Below, piece after piece: positions 28,001 to 36,748 of a DNA stretch of 64,000 nt. The notes beneath the pieces are model-generated. The model saw only the letters and a list, made by a program, of their open reading frames with translations, was not told where the DNA came from and searched no databases. A program made the translations under genes and the position numbers. The DNA lies in NCBI GenBank assembly GCA_041746735.1, contig JBGTGP010000020.1, positions 62,001-126,000 on the forward strand, read 5' to 3'. Every line of letters starts with the position of its first letter. The first letter of the stretch is position 1. Origin of the DNA: Opimibacter sp041746735 (GTDB lineage Bacteria > Bacteroidota > Bacteroidia > Chitinophagales > Saprospiraceae).

Positions 28001-28976
28001 CAGAATTGAGCCAGGCAAGACCTATTGTGCTGCCGTTAAAATTGCGCGCGGTCCAGAGGCTGGCTATATCATGCACATTGGAAAATCCGTTAGGACCCCA
28101 GCCCGTAAAGTCATTGAGTAACGCTCCCGGATCCGTACTAGAGGTCCATGGATCTGTCTGGGCGTTGATGGCAACATAAATTTCAACGATACTGAATTGC
28201 AGGTCATCGTTGAACTCAAAGTCATAATTGGTTTCTACATTGTTGATGACCGTCATATTATGGTTTTCAACAGCCGTGACGCTCCCATACTTGTTGAACA
28301 TAAGTAAGTCGTTCGCCAGGGCGATCTCCAGGACCTTGCAGGCGCGTCTCCTGTCATCGGATCCCTCTTCTTCAGGCTCATCAGCATGGTCGTGGTCGTG
28401 GTGGATCACAGGGCCGTCATGCACACCACAGTTATCGAGCGTAAATTTCCTGACGGTATGGCTTCCCCAATAGATCACAAACTGATCCTTTGGTGATCCT
28501 TGAATATGATGGTAGAGGGGTTCTATGTAGAGTTCATCTTCCTCCAGGAGCAACATGGCGGCGAAATACTCCGAATCCAATGTAATCCTGACATCACGAT
28601 GTCCCTTATGGGTAAAACCATAATAGGTTTTATTGGGAGAGCGGGGCAATTCGTACGATTTCTCCCCATCAAAAACCCGGAGTTTGTAATGAGGTGCTCG
28701 TAAATCCCGGGCTCTGAGATTAAAGCTATAAATCTGGCCTTCAACCTCAAGACGGAGGTCATCGGTATACTCCCGGCTGCGGAGCAACTTGGCCAGGTCT
28801 TTGGTGTTTAATGTCCCCAGCGTGTACTCCGAAAAGTGCTGCTTCAGGACTTGATCTTCCTGGTCAGAACTGCGAAGGCTACCAAACTTAATAACGGATT
28901 GTCCAGAAACGCTGGAGAAAGAAAAAAAGAGAGTAAGGAGAACAAAAAGAGGAGTACTCAGTATTTTTCGACACAT
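25089..28976 (-). CDS. Secreted zinc metalloprotease with ten PKD domains and a type IX sorting tail
   Basis: 1295 aa. A signal peptide (to about residue 25) is followed by a propeptide-like region, a His/Asp-rich linker (192-213), and a reprolysin/M12-like metalloprotease with HEMGHNFNANH (zinc His351, His355, His361; catalytic Glu352) and a Met-turn at Met370. Ten PKD-like domains follow (about 408-1198), alternating a longer form with a GCAP-type start and an EGG or PGG core, and a shorter form with FGDG and ACG. The last 80 residues resemble a type IX secretion sorting domain (WQIKPNPFSDRLLI...). It is probably exported across the outer membrane and attached to, or released from, the cell surface to digest protein. 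It is convergent with the SUI1 gene. Confidence 0.9.
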   Translation of the reverse strand: MCRKILSTPLFVLLTLFFSFSSVSGQSVIKFGSLRSSDQEDQVLKQHFSEYTLGTLNTKDLAKLLRSREYTDDLRLEVEGQIYSFNLRARDLRAPHYKLRVFDGEKSYELPRSPNKTYYGFTHKGHRDVRITLDSEYFAAMLLLEEDELYIEPLYHHIQGSPKDQFVIYWGSHTVRKFTLDNCGVHDGPVIHHDHDHADEPEEEGSDDRRRACKVLEIALANDLLMFNKYGSVTAVENHNMTVINNVETNYDFEFNDDLQFSIVEIYVAINAQTDPWTSSTDPGALLNDFTGWGPNGFSNVHDIASLWTARNFNGSTIGLAWLNSVCGSLRYHVLEDFSNNQQLLRVLQAHEMGHNFNANHDAEGSNFIMAPSVSNTNNWSTASINAINAKINQISCLAPCGSSAPPIANFSGNPISGCAPMTVNFTDLSQNTPTSWSWTFEGGTPATSTQKNPTVTYNAGGSFNVTLTATNSQGSSTLTKTDYINVGDDPIADFSYTVNGLTVNFTNLSQGGTSYHWNFGDGSTSTQINPSHTYDEDGSYSVILTAINACGSDVYSQFLQIITLPWAYFVADQTSGCDPFEVLFINLSSNNSNFYSWSFPGGIPTTSTAFQPIVLYETPGIYNASLTVYNNAGEDTYTIQNYITVNAQPESNWTYTTNGLTVNFNSSSSTGDSYFWNFGDGNVSVQQNPVHTYASSGTYYVTLNVSNDCGTDVLQLGINVTGAPSAQFTSNLQYGCAPLIVQFTNQSGGNPTQFSWAFEGGSPATSNLPNPLVTYNTPGVYDVQLTVSNSTGTDVLLLENYIEVASSPVSSFSFNVDDALVSFLNQSAYSSAYHWDFGDGQTSTQIDPAHVYGLDGIYTVTLIVTGACGMDTSTAQVNIQTPPQAGFSFQIISDCVPASVQFTNECSANATAFQWSFPGGSPSSSSLENPTVTYTVASTYDVSLIAISPGGSDTMIWPAYVTIGAAPDANFLIANTDMSVSLTNQSIGADQYFWSFGDGQTSTEINPVHEYADHGTYQLSLIASNACGNDTMTVTIVLSDSPHAFFTYTAHSGCAPFEIQFLDQSQNNPTSWQWNFENGIPSTSTLQNPVIHYEIPGSHTVSLQVTNDAGTDVLVLDGLVQVGGTPDASFLMTAADTMVFLEYTGTDYDSLRWFFGNGLTDNSLNPTAIYTTSGLYEITLIAYNPCGSDTSSVWVNITISNIGDDGLKESAWQIKPNPFSDRLLIYGEPLHEGKIVISLLDVNGRVISREEWSHGTGVAVKEYQGHLLSPGMILVLIQNETSRLVLKAVHQDAK

Positions 28977-29159
28977 ACCTGGTCTGAATTTGATCTTATT
29001 AACAAATAAAATATCAAACTAATTGATTCTCAGGGATTTAGACTTAAAGGGTGTGGAATTGCGTGCAAGTTAAGAAAAAAATAAATTTAAATTTTCCTTA
29101 AGATTGAAAAATGTCTTCCATTCGTTACATTTTTGAACCGGATTTACCACATATCGCAC

Positions 29160-29774
29160 ATGCAGCAAACAGCTCGTATTTTAATTTCGTTCCTGATCCT
29201 CATTTTGTTTGGATCTTTTTTGCACGCCCAATCGACAGTCCGGAAGAAAGAAAAAGAGCCTTCCCCGATCGGTTTCGGGGCCAACCTGGGCAACATCAGG
29301 TTTTTCAATAATACGTTCCAATTTGGCCTCTCCCCCAATATTGCCTACCGGTTTAGCCCATCGTTTGCGGCAGGGTTTATGCTTAAAGCGGACTATTATT
29401 CTGTTCGTTATCCATCGTTCAACCTCCGGTTCAGTGCATTGGATCTGGGGCCGACCGTCTTTACGCGATGGAAACCATTGGTCAACATGGATGGCGCAAC
29501 ACCATTCCTGCGGGGAATTTTTATTCAGGCTGAATATGAGCGTGCTCTCATTGCCAGGGAATCAACCGACGAGTTTGGGAATCTGATCCTCAATGATAAG
29601 GGCAATCGCATTAAAACAGTCCGTTCAGGAGAGGACTACCTGTACCTCGGCCTTGGCCTGTCAAGCGGATATCCTTTCAGTACTGTTGTTTCCATTCATT
29701 ACAACGTGATTGACATGGCTACACTGAGCCGGATTCCGTTCGATTACCGTTTTGGGTTTACGTACAACTACTGA
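29160..29774 (+). CDS. Putative outer-membrane beta-barrel protein
   Basis: 204 aa from the ATG at 29160 (MQQTARILISFLILILFGSFLHAQ), which gives a clean signal peptide; a start at 29133 would add nine residues before it. The mature protein opens with basic residues and continues in amphipathic strands (GFGANLGNIRFFNN, SFAAGFMLKADYY, YLYLGLGLSSGYPF) and ends in FGFTYNY, a typical aromatic C-terminal barrel end. The size suggests an eight-stranded barrel. Its stop abuts the convergent TonB receptor stop. Function unknown. Confidence 0.75.
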   Translation: MQQTARILISFLILILFGSFLHAQSTVRKKEKEPSPIGFGANLGNIRFFNNTFQFGLSPNIAYRFSPSFAAGFMLKADYYSVRYPSFNLRFSALDLGPTVFTRWKPLVNMDGATPFLRGIFIQAEYERALIARESTDEFGNLILNDKGNRIKTVRSGEDYLYLGLGLSSGYPFSTVVSIHYNVIDMATLSRIPFDYRFGFTYNY

Positions 29775-32222
29775 TCAGAATCGGAATGCCAGATGGGCCA
29801 TGAGATGCCGTCCGGCCTGCGGGAAGTACCCTTTCAGATGATATAAACCTTGCCCCTCACTTCCGGCATACGGATCATCGGGTACAGGATCATATCCTTC
29901 CGACCGGAATCGATAGATCCAGCCATTGGATTCATAAGCATGATCGAGAAGATTTCGGACGAGGAGCCCGACTTCGATTTCCTTTACTTTTCTGCCGAAA
30001 ATCCTCCAGTGTATACCCAGATCAGCCAAACCGTATGGATTAAGCGCAGAGGCTTCTCTTGACGTATTATCCACAAATTGTTTGCCTACAAACCGACCCG
30101 CCAGTGATATATTGATTTCGTGTTTTTGGTCGGAGATCATATGATACCTGGCTTCCAGTCCTGAAACAATCGCCGGCGAAAAAGCAATATGGGTATTACG
30201 ATGAGAAACGACTTCCTGCCCACCTGAAACCCAAAGGTCAATATATTCTTCAAACGCCTCAATCCGGTTTTGACTCAGCGTAGCATTGAGATGAACTGAT
30301 ATCTTATTTAAGGGAGTAAAGCTGACTGATGTTTCTAAACCCATCCTGTGACTTTTACTGACATTGACACGGGTGTAGGCGCCAACATCATTGAGCTGCC
30401 CGGTCAGAACCAGTTGGTCTTTGTAATGCATGGCATATCCTGTAATGTCCAGTCGGAACTCTTTTTTCTGTAGCCGATACCCCAGCTCGGTGTCCCAAAG
30501 CCTTTCTGGCCGTGGACGGCTCATAGGCGTGGAGTTGATCTGGTCTTCCCGGTTCGGTTCTTTGTGCACCAACCCGGTAAGGCCATATACACTGCTGTTT
30601 TCTCCAAAGGCATATCGAATACCAAACTTGGGATTGAAAAAACGATGTTTCACACCCTGATCAGTGATGACACCATTCCGGTCCGGCCCTTCAAAATCAT
30701 ACCGGATCCAACGCCCTTGCAGGTCTGTAGTGATATCCAGACGTTCGGTGATACGTGCATTGCTTCTTGCAAAAATATTCCAGTCGCGCTTCAGGGCATC
30801 GTTTCTATAGTACGGAAGGATGCCTGACAGAGTCCCCGATTCAGCCGTCCATGTCACTTCGCCAAAATGATCTCCATCATAGGTATTCCAGCCTCCTCCC
30901 AGGATAAAGTATCTGGAGCCGGGTGAGCCGACATGGACCGTGGAGGTAAATCCATAAAAATGATTGTCCAGCCAGAGCCGGTGGATGAGATCGGAAGGAT
31001 CGCCCGATCCTTCGAGTCCGTATGCACCAAGATCCTGTCCCGCCTTGTACTGTTCGAAAAATCCCTTACCCCGTGTATAATGGACGGCACTGGTCCATCG
31101 GGCAAAAGGAGTCAGCGCCTGATCAAAATGCAACTGCATATGGGATTGTCTGTAGTCATCGACTTCGTTGTCATGGGGCATACCTGCTCGCTCTGTGCCG
31201 GCCGTATTGAACGTGCGAAGGGCGGGATCGTTGATATACTGTGCCGGTACACCATTCCATGCCTGATAGGTCAGTTCATCTCCAATGGTGTAGAGGAGTT
31301 TGATATGGGTCTGGTCATGATGATACCCGGCTGATCCATACGCTGACCAAAGCGTGCTTGCCGCCCTGTCGATATAACCATCGGACCGAATGAATGACGC
31401 CCTGCCATCGAACGTATATCGTCCACGGAGCAGCCCTGTGCCTCCACCTGCGGAATACCGCTGGGTGTTGAAACTACCTGCCCCGATCTTGACCTGGGCA
31501 TAGGGTTCGTAATTAAATCCAAGTGTATTGAGATGCACTCCACCGCCGAGATCTCCGGTCCCGGGCTGACTCCAACCAAGACCCCGCTGGATCTGAATAC
31601 TGGAAGTTGAGCTGGCCATATCCGGTAGATCCACCCAAAAGACATTGTGAGATTCGGCGTCATTGACGGGTATGCCATTGAGCGTCACATTGATGCGCGT
31701 AGGATCAGTCCCGCGGATGCGCAGGCCTGAATATCCTATACCATGGCCCGCATCTGACGTCGTCACAACAGAGGGTGTATGTTCAAGGATATAGGGCATA
31801 TCCATGGCAAAGTCTCTGCGCCGGATTTCTTCTAATCCTATATTGCTATGCGTTACCGGTTCTTTACTGCCAGCCCGGTTAGCGACCACACTGATCTCAT
31901 CCATTTGGATATTACGGGCGATATGGAGGGTGATATCGATACTGGTACGGAGTTCAATCTTTTTTCGCCGCATGCCATAGGAGGTAATGAGGACCAGTTC
32001 ATACGATCCCGCTTTAAGATTCTCAAAGCGGAAAACGCCTAATTCGGTGCAGGTTTGATGGCTGTAATAGTCCGGCCCGCGGAGTTCGGCAAATGCATGC
32101 GCATAAGGCTGTTCATTATCATCCAGGCCCCTGCCCAGGATATAGTATTGGGCGTGAGCAGGTGACAAGAACATGCCTGAAAGCCAAAAAGAAAGGAGCA
32201 GTGTTCCACAGCGTAGCATCAT
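29775..32222 (-). CDS. TonB-dependent outer-membrane receptor, predicted thiamin transporter
   Basis: 815 aa. It has a signal peptide, a carboxypeptidase-regulatory-like domain (about 25-110), a plug (DMPYILEHTPSVVTTSDAGHG ... GYSGLRIRGTDPTRINVTLNGIP) and a 22-strand-type barrel ending in MAHLAFRF. It imports a ligand across the outer membrane with energy from TonB/ExbBD. A TPP riboswitch lies immediately upstream on the same strand, so the ligand is predicted to be thiamin or a phosphorylated thiamin (inference from regulation; such receptors are known in Bacteroidota). No other thiamin genes are near. Confidence 0.9.
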   Translation of the reverse strand: MMLRCGTLLLSFWLSGMFLSPAHAQYYILGRGLDDNEQPYAHAFAELRGPDYYSHQTCTELGVFRFENLKAGSYELVLITSYGMRRKKIELRTSIDITLHIARNIQMDEISVVANRAGSKEPVTHSNIGLEEIRRRDFAMDMPYILEHTPSVVTTSDAGHGIGYSGLRIRGTDPTRINVTLNGIPVNDAESHNVFWVDLPDMASSTSSIQIQRGLGWSQPGTGDLGGGVHLNTLGFNYEPYAQVKIGAGSFNTQRYSAGGGTGLLRGRYTFDGRASFIRSDGYIDRAASTLWSAYGSAGYHHDQTHIKLLYTIGDELTYQAWNGVPAQYINDPALRTFNTAGTERAGMPHDNEVDDYRQSHMQLHFDQALTPFARWTSAVHYTRGKGFFEQYKAGQDLGAYGLEGSGDPSDLIHRLWLDNHFYGFTSTVHVGSPGSRYFILGGGWNTYDGDHFGEVTWTAESGTLSGILPYYRNDALKRDWNIFARSNARITERLDITTDLQGRWIRYDFEGPDRNGVITDQGVKHRFFNPKFGIRYAFGENSSVYGLTGLVHKEPNREDQINSTPMSRPRPERLWDTELGYRLQKKEFRLDITGYAMHYKDQLVLTGQLNDVGAYTRVNVSKSHRMGLETSVSFTPLNKISVHLNATLSQNRIEAFEEYIDLWVSGGQEVVSHRNTHIAFSPAIVSGLEARYHMISDQKHEINISLAGRFVGKQFVDNTSREASALNPYGLADLGIHWRIFGRKVKEIEVGLLVRNLLDHAYESNGWIYRFRSEGYDPVPDDPYAGSEGQGLYHLKGYFPQAGRHLMAHLAFRF

Positions 32223-32249
32223 AGTGTATAAGGTCTAAGAATAAAAAAG

Positions 32250-32334
32250 GTCATTCTTACCGCTTTTCCCTTTCCGGCATTACCCGGACAGGTTCGATGG
32301 GTTTGATCTCAGCCTGGAATTTAAGGCACCCCAT
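32250..32334 (-). promoter_or_regulatory. TPP (thiamin pyrophosphate) riboswitch
   Basis: Read on the minus strand, the conserved THI-box elements occur in order: GGGGTGCC (32332-32325), GGCTGAGA (32314-32307), ACCC, GAACCTG and CCGGGTAATGCCGG (32295-32274). It ends about 30-50 bases before the ATG of the TonB receptor. Between them TAAGAAT and ATTCTTA can pair around a T-run and may form the expression platform. A TATTTTTG box at 32351-32358 (minus strand) could be its promoter. When TPP is bound, expression of the receptor should fall. Confidence 0.92.
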
Positions 32335-32450
32335 TGGAAACGTATGGACGCAAAAATACGTATTTGGATCCAAATTCCTCAGATCCGGCAAGGCTCGCCT
32401 GTATCTCCCTATATTTGCGCCTCAATCAGATCTACAACCATTTCAAACGC

Positions 32451-33848
32451 ATGAAGTATAATCTTATCGTCATCGGCAGCGGTCCCGGCGGATACGTTGC
32501 CGCTATCCGGGCCAGTCAGTTAGGGCTGAAAACGGCCATTGTAGAAAAGGAATCCCTGGGAGGTATCTGCCTCAACTGGGGTTGTATTCCCACCAAGGCC
32601 CTGCTCAAAAGCGCAGAAGTGTTTAATTACTTGCAGCATGCTGCCGAGTATGGAATACAAGTCACGGAAGCAACACCGGATCTCAAGTCTGTCATTCAGC
32701 GTTCCAGAGGGGTCGCGGATGGGATGAGCAAAGGTGTGCAGTTTCTCATGAAGAAAAATAAGATCGATGTGATTTCCGGTACGGGCAAACTCGTTCGCGG
32801 TAAAAAGGTAGAAGTGACGGATGATAAAGGCCAGGCCACGACGTATGAATCTGAACATATCATCATCGCCACAGGTGCACGGGCAAAAGCACTCCCCAAC
32901 ATCCCTATAGATGGTGAAAAAGTCGTTGAATACCGCAAGGCCATGGTGCCCGAAAAACTCCCCAAATCTCTTGTGGTCATTGGCGCAGGGGCTATTGGTG
33001 TTGAGTTCGCTTTTTTCTACAACGCCATGGGGACGAAAGTAACGATCATCGAGTATCTGGAGCAAGGACTTGTACCCCGTGAGGATCCTGATGTATCCAA
33101 AGAACTGACCCGTCAGTTTAAGAAAAGCGGAATCGATGTACTGGCCAATACCGCCGTAGAAAAGGTTGATACAAAAGGAAAGACCATCACCGTGACCGCC
33201 AAAGATCGGAAGACCGAAAATGTCACTGAGATCAAATGTGATCTGGTTCTTTCCGCCGCAGGTGTCATGTCTAATATTGAAGGCATCGGATTGGAAACCC
33301 TTGGCATTAAAACTGACAAAGGAAAGGTCGTCGTCAATGAGTGGTACGAAACCAACGTACCCGGCATCTATGCCATTGGTGATATTACTGAAGGTCCCGC
33401 GCTGGCCCATGTGGCTTCAGCAGAAGGCATCACCTGTGTGGAGAAAATTGCCGGACATCATCCCCAGCCATTGGATTACAACAACATTCCCTCCTGCACC
33501 TACAGTCAGCCCGAAATCGCTTCGGTAGGTATGACTGAACAGCAGGCCAAAGACGCCGGCTACGAACTGAAAATCGGAAAGTTTCCCTTTACCGCCAGCG
33601 GTAAGGCCAAAGCAGCGGGGCATCCGGAAGGTTTTGTCAAGCTGATCTTTGATGCGCGGTACGGAGAGATTTTAGGCGCACACATGATCGGACATGGAGT
33701 CACGGATATGATAGCCGAGATCGTACTGGCCCGTAAACTGGAAGCTACGGGAATCGAGATCATCAAGACCGTTCACCCGCATCCGACCATGAGTGAATCC
33801 ATCATGGAAGCTGCAGCCGCTGCGTACGGCGAGGTGATCCACCTTTAA
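32451..33848 (+). CDS. lpdA: Dihydrolipoyl dehydrogenase
   Basis: 465 aa FAD/NAD disulfide oxidoreductase, the E3 component of pyruvate and 2-oxoglutarate dehydrogenase complexes. Visible: the FAD motif IGSGPGGYVAAIRA, the redox-active disulfide GGICLNWGCIPTKALL, the NAD motif VVIGAGAIGVEFAFFYNAMG and the C-terminal catalytic HPHPTMSESIMEA. The start at 32451 (MKYNLIVIG) fits the family; a TATATTTG box at 32410-32417 supports a promoter just upstream. E1/E2 genes are not in the window. Confidence 0.96.
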   Translation: MKYNLIVIGSGPGGYVAAIRASQLGLKTAIVEKESLGGICLNWGCIPTKALLKSAEVFNYLQHAAEYGIQVTEATPDLKSVIQRSRGVADGMSKGVQFLMKKNKIDVISGTGKLVRGKKVEVTDDKGQATTYESEHIIIATGARAKALPNIPIDGEKVVEYRKAMVPEKLPKSLVVIGAGAIGVEFAFFYNAMGTKVTIIEYLEQGLVPREDPDVSKELTRQFKKSGIDVLANTAVEKVDTKGKTITVTAKDRKTENVTEIKCDLVLSAAGVMSNIEGIGLETLGIKTDKGKVVVNEWYETNVPGIYAIGDITEGPALAHVASAEGITCVEKIAGHHPQPLDYNNIPSCTYSQPEIASVGMTEQQAKDAGYELKIGKFPFTASGKAKAAGHPEGFVKLIFDARYGEILGAHMIGHGVTDMIAEIVLARKLEATGIEIIKTVHPHPTMSESIMEAAAAAYGEVIHL

Positions 33849-33874
33849 TCCTGTCCGTTTAAAGATTCTCCAGC

Positions 33875-34666
33875 ATGCAAAAAAACAGACGCCCCCTGAT
33901 TCTCGTGACCAATGATGATGGCATGTTTGCCCCCGGCATACGGCGACTGGTGGAGATCACAAGGCACATGGGTGAGGTGATCGTGGTGGCACCCAATTCA
34001 CCTCAATCGGCCAAAGGACATGCGGTGACGCTGGCCGATCCGATCCGCCTCAACAAAGTGGATGTATTCGATGGTATCGAGGCGTATGAATGTTCCGGCA
34101 CACCCGTAGATTGCGTAAAACTGGCCAAAAACATTTTATTGAAAAAGAGAAAAGTCGATTTGTGTGTTTCCGGAATCAACCATGGCTCGAATGCCTCGAT
34201 CAATATTCTGTACTCCGGAACATTGTCCGCTGCGATGGAAGCATCCTTAGAAGGTATTGAGTCCATTGGATTCAGCCTGGAGGATTATTCCCTTGACGCT
34301 GATTTTGATCCCGGTACGCCCTGGATCCGCACGATCATCGAGCATGTATTGAGCAATGGCATGGGTCTCACCAAATTGTTGAATGTCAATATCCCGCATC
34401 CCAGCCTCGGTCCGATCCGCGGGATGAAGATCTGCCGACAGGCCGAAGGCCGGTGGGAAGAGGAGTTTGTCGAAGGCATTGACCCGCGAGGAGAAAAATT
34501 TTATTGGCTCACGGGCAACTTCACGACACAAGACACCGGCTCAGGAACAGATATCGGTGCCCTCAGAGAAGGGTTTATCGCGATCGTGCCCTCACTCCAT
34601 GATCTGACACATCACAAAGCTATACCTGAACTTCGTGTTTTAGAAGAAACCAATTCTCGCCCATGA
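33875..34666 (+). CDS. surE: 5'/3'-nucleotidase SurE
   Basis: 263 aa, cytoplasmic metal-dependent nucleoside monophosphatase implicated in survival in stationary phase. Visible: the catalytic LVTNDDGMFAPGIRRL (Asp-Asp), VVAPNSPQSAKGHAVTL, CSGTPVDCVKLAKN and SGINHGSNASINILYSGTLSAAMEA. It ends in an ATGA overlap with the downstream small membrane gene, part of the surE-(membrane)-lpxB run common in Bacteroidota. Confidence 0.96.
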   Translation: MQKNRRPLILVTNDDGMFAPGIRRLVEITRHMGEVIVVAPNSPQSAKGHAVTLADPIRLNKVDVFDGIEAYECSGTPVDCVKLAKNILLKKRKVDLCVSGINHGSNASINILYSGTLSAAMEASLEGIESIGFSLEDYSLDADFDPGTPWIRTIIEHVLSNGMGLTKLLNVNIPHPSLGPIRGMKICRQAEGRWEEEFVEGIDPRGEKFYWLTGNFTTQDTGSGTDIGALREGFIAIVPSLHDLTHHKAIPELRVLEETNSRP

Positions 34667-34980
34667 ATGCATATTTAAAAAAAGATTCCGTCTGGGTTGG
34701 ATTTGCTATCGGCCTGGTGATACCTGTGGTGGCCTATGGTATCTTGCGGTTGATCTATGAGTTTATGGATACCGTTGGTGTATTTAGTGATGTGGGTTTT
34801 GCAGAGGATTTCCGCACGCGTACACTCATGTTGATTGCTATATGTGTCAATTTGTTTGTCATGCAATTCTATCGCAGGACGCACCGGCATCATGAGACGA
34901 CGCGCGGGATGCTGATTGCGAGTATGGTATTGGTGGGTATTTGGTTTTGGAAATTCGGCTTGAAAATGATCCGGATTTGA
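34663..34980 (+). CDS. Small three-helix membrane protein
   Basis: 105 aa. Three hydrophobic segments: WVGFAIGLVIPVVAYGILRLI, TLMLIAICVNLFVMQFY and GMLIASMVLVGIWFWKFG. The ATG overlaps the surE stop (ATGA), and its TGA overlaps a TTG start of lpxB (TTGA), so it is translationally coupled on both sides. No motif suggests a function; the conserved placement between surE and lpxB points to the cell envelope. Confidence 0.75.
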   Translation: MNAYLKKDSVWVGFAIGLVIPVVAYGILRLIYEFMDTVGVFSDVGFAEDFRTRTLMLIAICVNLFVMQFYRRTHRHHETTRGMLIASMVLVGIWFWKFGLKMIRI

Positions 34981-36080
34981 AATACTTCATCCTGGCCGGT
35001 GAAGCTAGTGGAGACAAGCAGGCCGCTTTGCTTTGCAAAGCCCTGGCACAGTTGGATCCTGCGGCTCAGATGACAGGATGGGGTGGGGAGGCCATGACAG
35101 CCGAAGGCGTACAGATCACCCGGCATTATCGTCAGCTGGCGTTTATGGGTTTTGTAGAGGTGATCCGCCACCTGCCGGAGATCCTGCGTAATTTTTCTGC
35201 CTGCAAGAAAGAAATATTGTCGCTGAGACCTGATGCACTGATCCTGGTGGATTATCCGGGGTTTAATCTTCGCATAGCAGCATGGGCCCACAGACACAGT
35301 ATTCCGGTATACTACTATATCTCTCCCCAGTTGTGGGCCTGGCATACTTCACGTGTGTACAAAATCCAAAAATCGGTCCGTAAGATGTATGTGATTCTTC
35401 CGTTTGAGGAAGCGTTTTACCGGCAATATGGTATGGAGGTTATGTATATCGGCCATCCGCTGGCTAAAGAGATTCATAAGGATAGTGCGTATGAGTATAA
35501 GCCAAAGTCCCTCCGGATCGCTCTTTTGCCGGGGAGCAGGCGGCATGAAGTCGAACGGATACTGCCGGAGATGGTAGCCCTTGCGGAACTCATGCCGGAA
35601 TATTCATTTTCCATCGCAGCCGTACCGCATTTGCAGGACGAACTGTATGAACGATGGATCAGTGGCCGGTCCAATATTCATCTTGACCGGAGTGAGATGA
35701 AGGAAGTACTCCGTCAAAGCTCAGCAGCTATAGTGACCTCCGGGACGGCAACTCTTGAGACTGCACTGCTCGGCGTTCCGCAGATCGTGGTGTATAAAGG
35801 AAGTCCACTCAGCTATCAGATTGCCAGACGACTTATCAAAGTCAAGTATATTTCGCTGGTCAACCTGATACTCGATCGGTCGGTTGTGCCGGAACTGATC
35901 CAGAAAGATTGCAATGCCGGAATGATGATATCCGGTTTGCACAATATTCTCCATCAAGATACCTCCAGGCGCATACAGGAAGACTATTCGCAACTGCGTG
36001 AGATGCTGGTGGCTGGCGGCGGGGCAGAGGCTGCAGCAGGAGATATTATTTCCGATATTCGCCAGCATAACGATTCCTGA
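34977..36080 (+). CDS. lpxB: Lipid-A-disaccharide synthase
   Basis: 367 aa glycosyltransferase (GT19) that joins UDP-2,3-diacylglucosamine and lipid X to make the lipid A disaccharide. Signatures: N-terminal YFILAGEASGDKQAALLCKAL, YYISPQLWAWHTSR, ALLPGSRRHEVERILPE and the C-terminal SGTATLETALLGVPQIVVYK. I infer a TTG start at 34977 because the residues after it match the family N-terminus and it overlaps the upstream stop; an ATG at 34941 lies inside the preceding gene and would add 12 unrelated residues. Confidence 0.93.
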   Translation: MKYFILAGEASGDKQAALLCKALAQLDPAAQMTGWGGEAMTAEGVQITRHYRQLAFMGFVEVIRHLPEILRNFSACKKEILSLRPDALILVDYPGFNLRIAAWAHRHSIPVYYYISPQLWAWHTSRVYKIQKSVRKMYVILPFEEAFYRQYGMEVMYIGHPLAKEIHKDSAYEYKPKSLRIALLPGSRRHEVERILPEMVALAELMPEYSFSIAAVPHLQDELYERWISGRSNIHLDRSEMKEVLRQSSAAIVTSGTATLETALLGVPQIVVYKGSPLSYQIARRLIKVKYISLVNLILDRSVVPELIQKDCNAGMMISGLHNILHQDTSRRIQEDYSQLREMLVAGGGAEAAAGDIISDIRQHNDS

Positions 36081-36748
36081 TGTCCAAGGTTAAGCGAGAT
36101 ACCCGTCAGCTCACATATGAAGCCTGTGCGAAAAAGCTACAATGGACATTGCGGCCGAAAGATGATACCGGGATGCTCAAGTGGCTGCTCGATTTTCAGT
36201 TGTTCAAGCGGGGGGGACGGAAAACCTTTTCACCAATGATGATCCAGCATCACGGCGATCTTGAATTTACCTGTGTGTTTGATTATGCGTACACGGTTTC
36301 GAGTGGCAAGACCACAGTAACTTTTCGGCAAACGGTTTACTTTAAATACTCAAAGGCTCTGGCGCTGCCTCATTTCATCATGGTACCGGAGAAATGGTTT
36401 CATCGCATTGGTACCTATTTCGGGATGCAGGATATTGATTTTGTGGAGTATCCGGTATTTAGCCAAAACTATTTGCTGCGGGGAGAAGATGAGGACTACA
36501 TTCGCCATCACTTTGATCATCCGGAGATGATCCGCTATTTTGATAAGCAGAAATTCTACAGCCTGGAAGGGATGAATTATCTGATGGTCCTCTACGTACA
36601 TAATGTGGTCATGCCACAACAGCAGATCATGCAACTGGTCACGATCGGAAATTCACTCCACAATTTTTTTGCAGATAAAACACCCGGTATTGATCTGCCG
36701 GAAGACGGAACTGAGTATGACATGCCTCCGTTACCCGCAAGTGATTAA
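36080..36748 (+). CDS. Conserved-looking hypothetical protein downstream of lpxB
   Basis: 222 aa with no signal peptide or membrane helix. It is rich in aromatic residues and in alternating strand patterns (TCVFDYAYTVSSGKTTVTFRQTVYF), with a motif-like FDHPEMIRYFDKQKFYSLEGMNY and a helix QIMQLVTIGNSLHNFFADK. I recognise no family. The ATG shares a base with the lpxB stop (TGATG), so it is the last gene of the surE-lpxB unit. Its end overlaps the convergent topA by 4 bp. The context suggests a cytoplasmic accessory of envelope lipid metabolism, but this is only inference. Confidence 0.65.
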   Translation: MSKVKRDTRQLTYEACAKKLQWTLRPKDDTGMLKWLLDFQLFKRGGRKTFSPMMIQHHGDLEFTCVFDYAYTVSSGKTTVTFRQTVYFKYSKALALPHFIMVPEKWFHRIGTYFGMQDIDFVEYPVFSQNYLLRGEDEDYIRHHFDHPEMIRYFDKQKFYSLEGMNYLMVLYVHNVVMPQQQIMQLVTIGNSLHNFFADKTPGIDLPEDGTEYDMPPLPASD

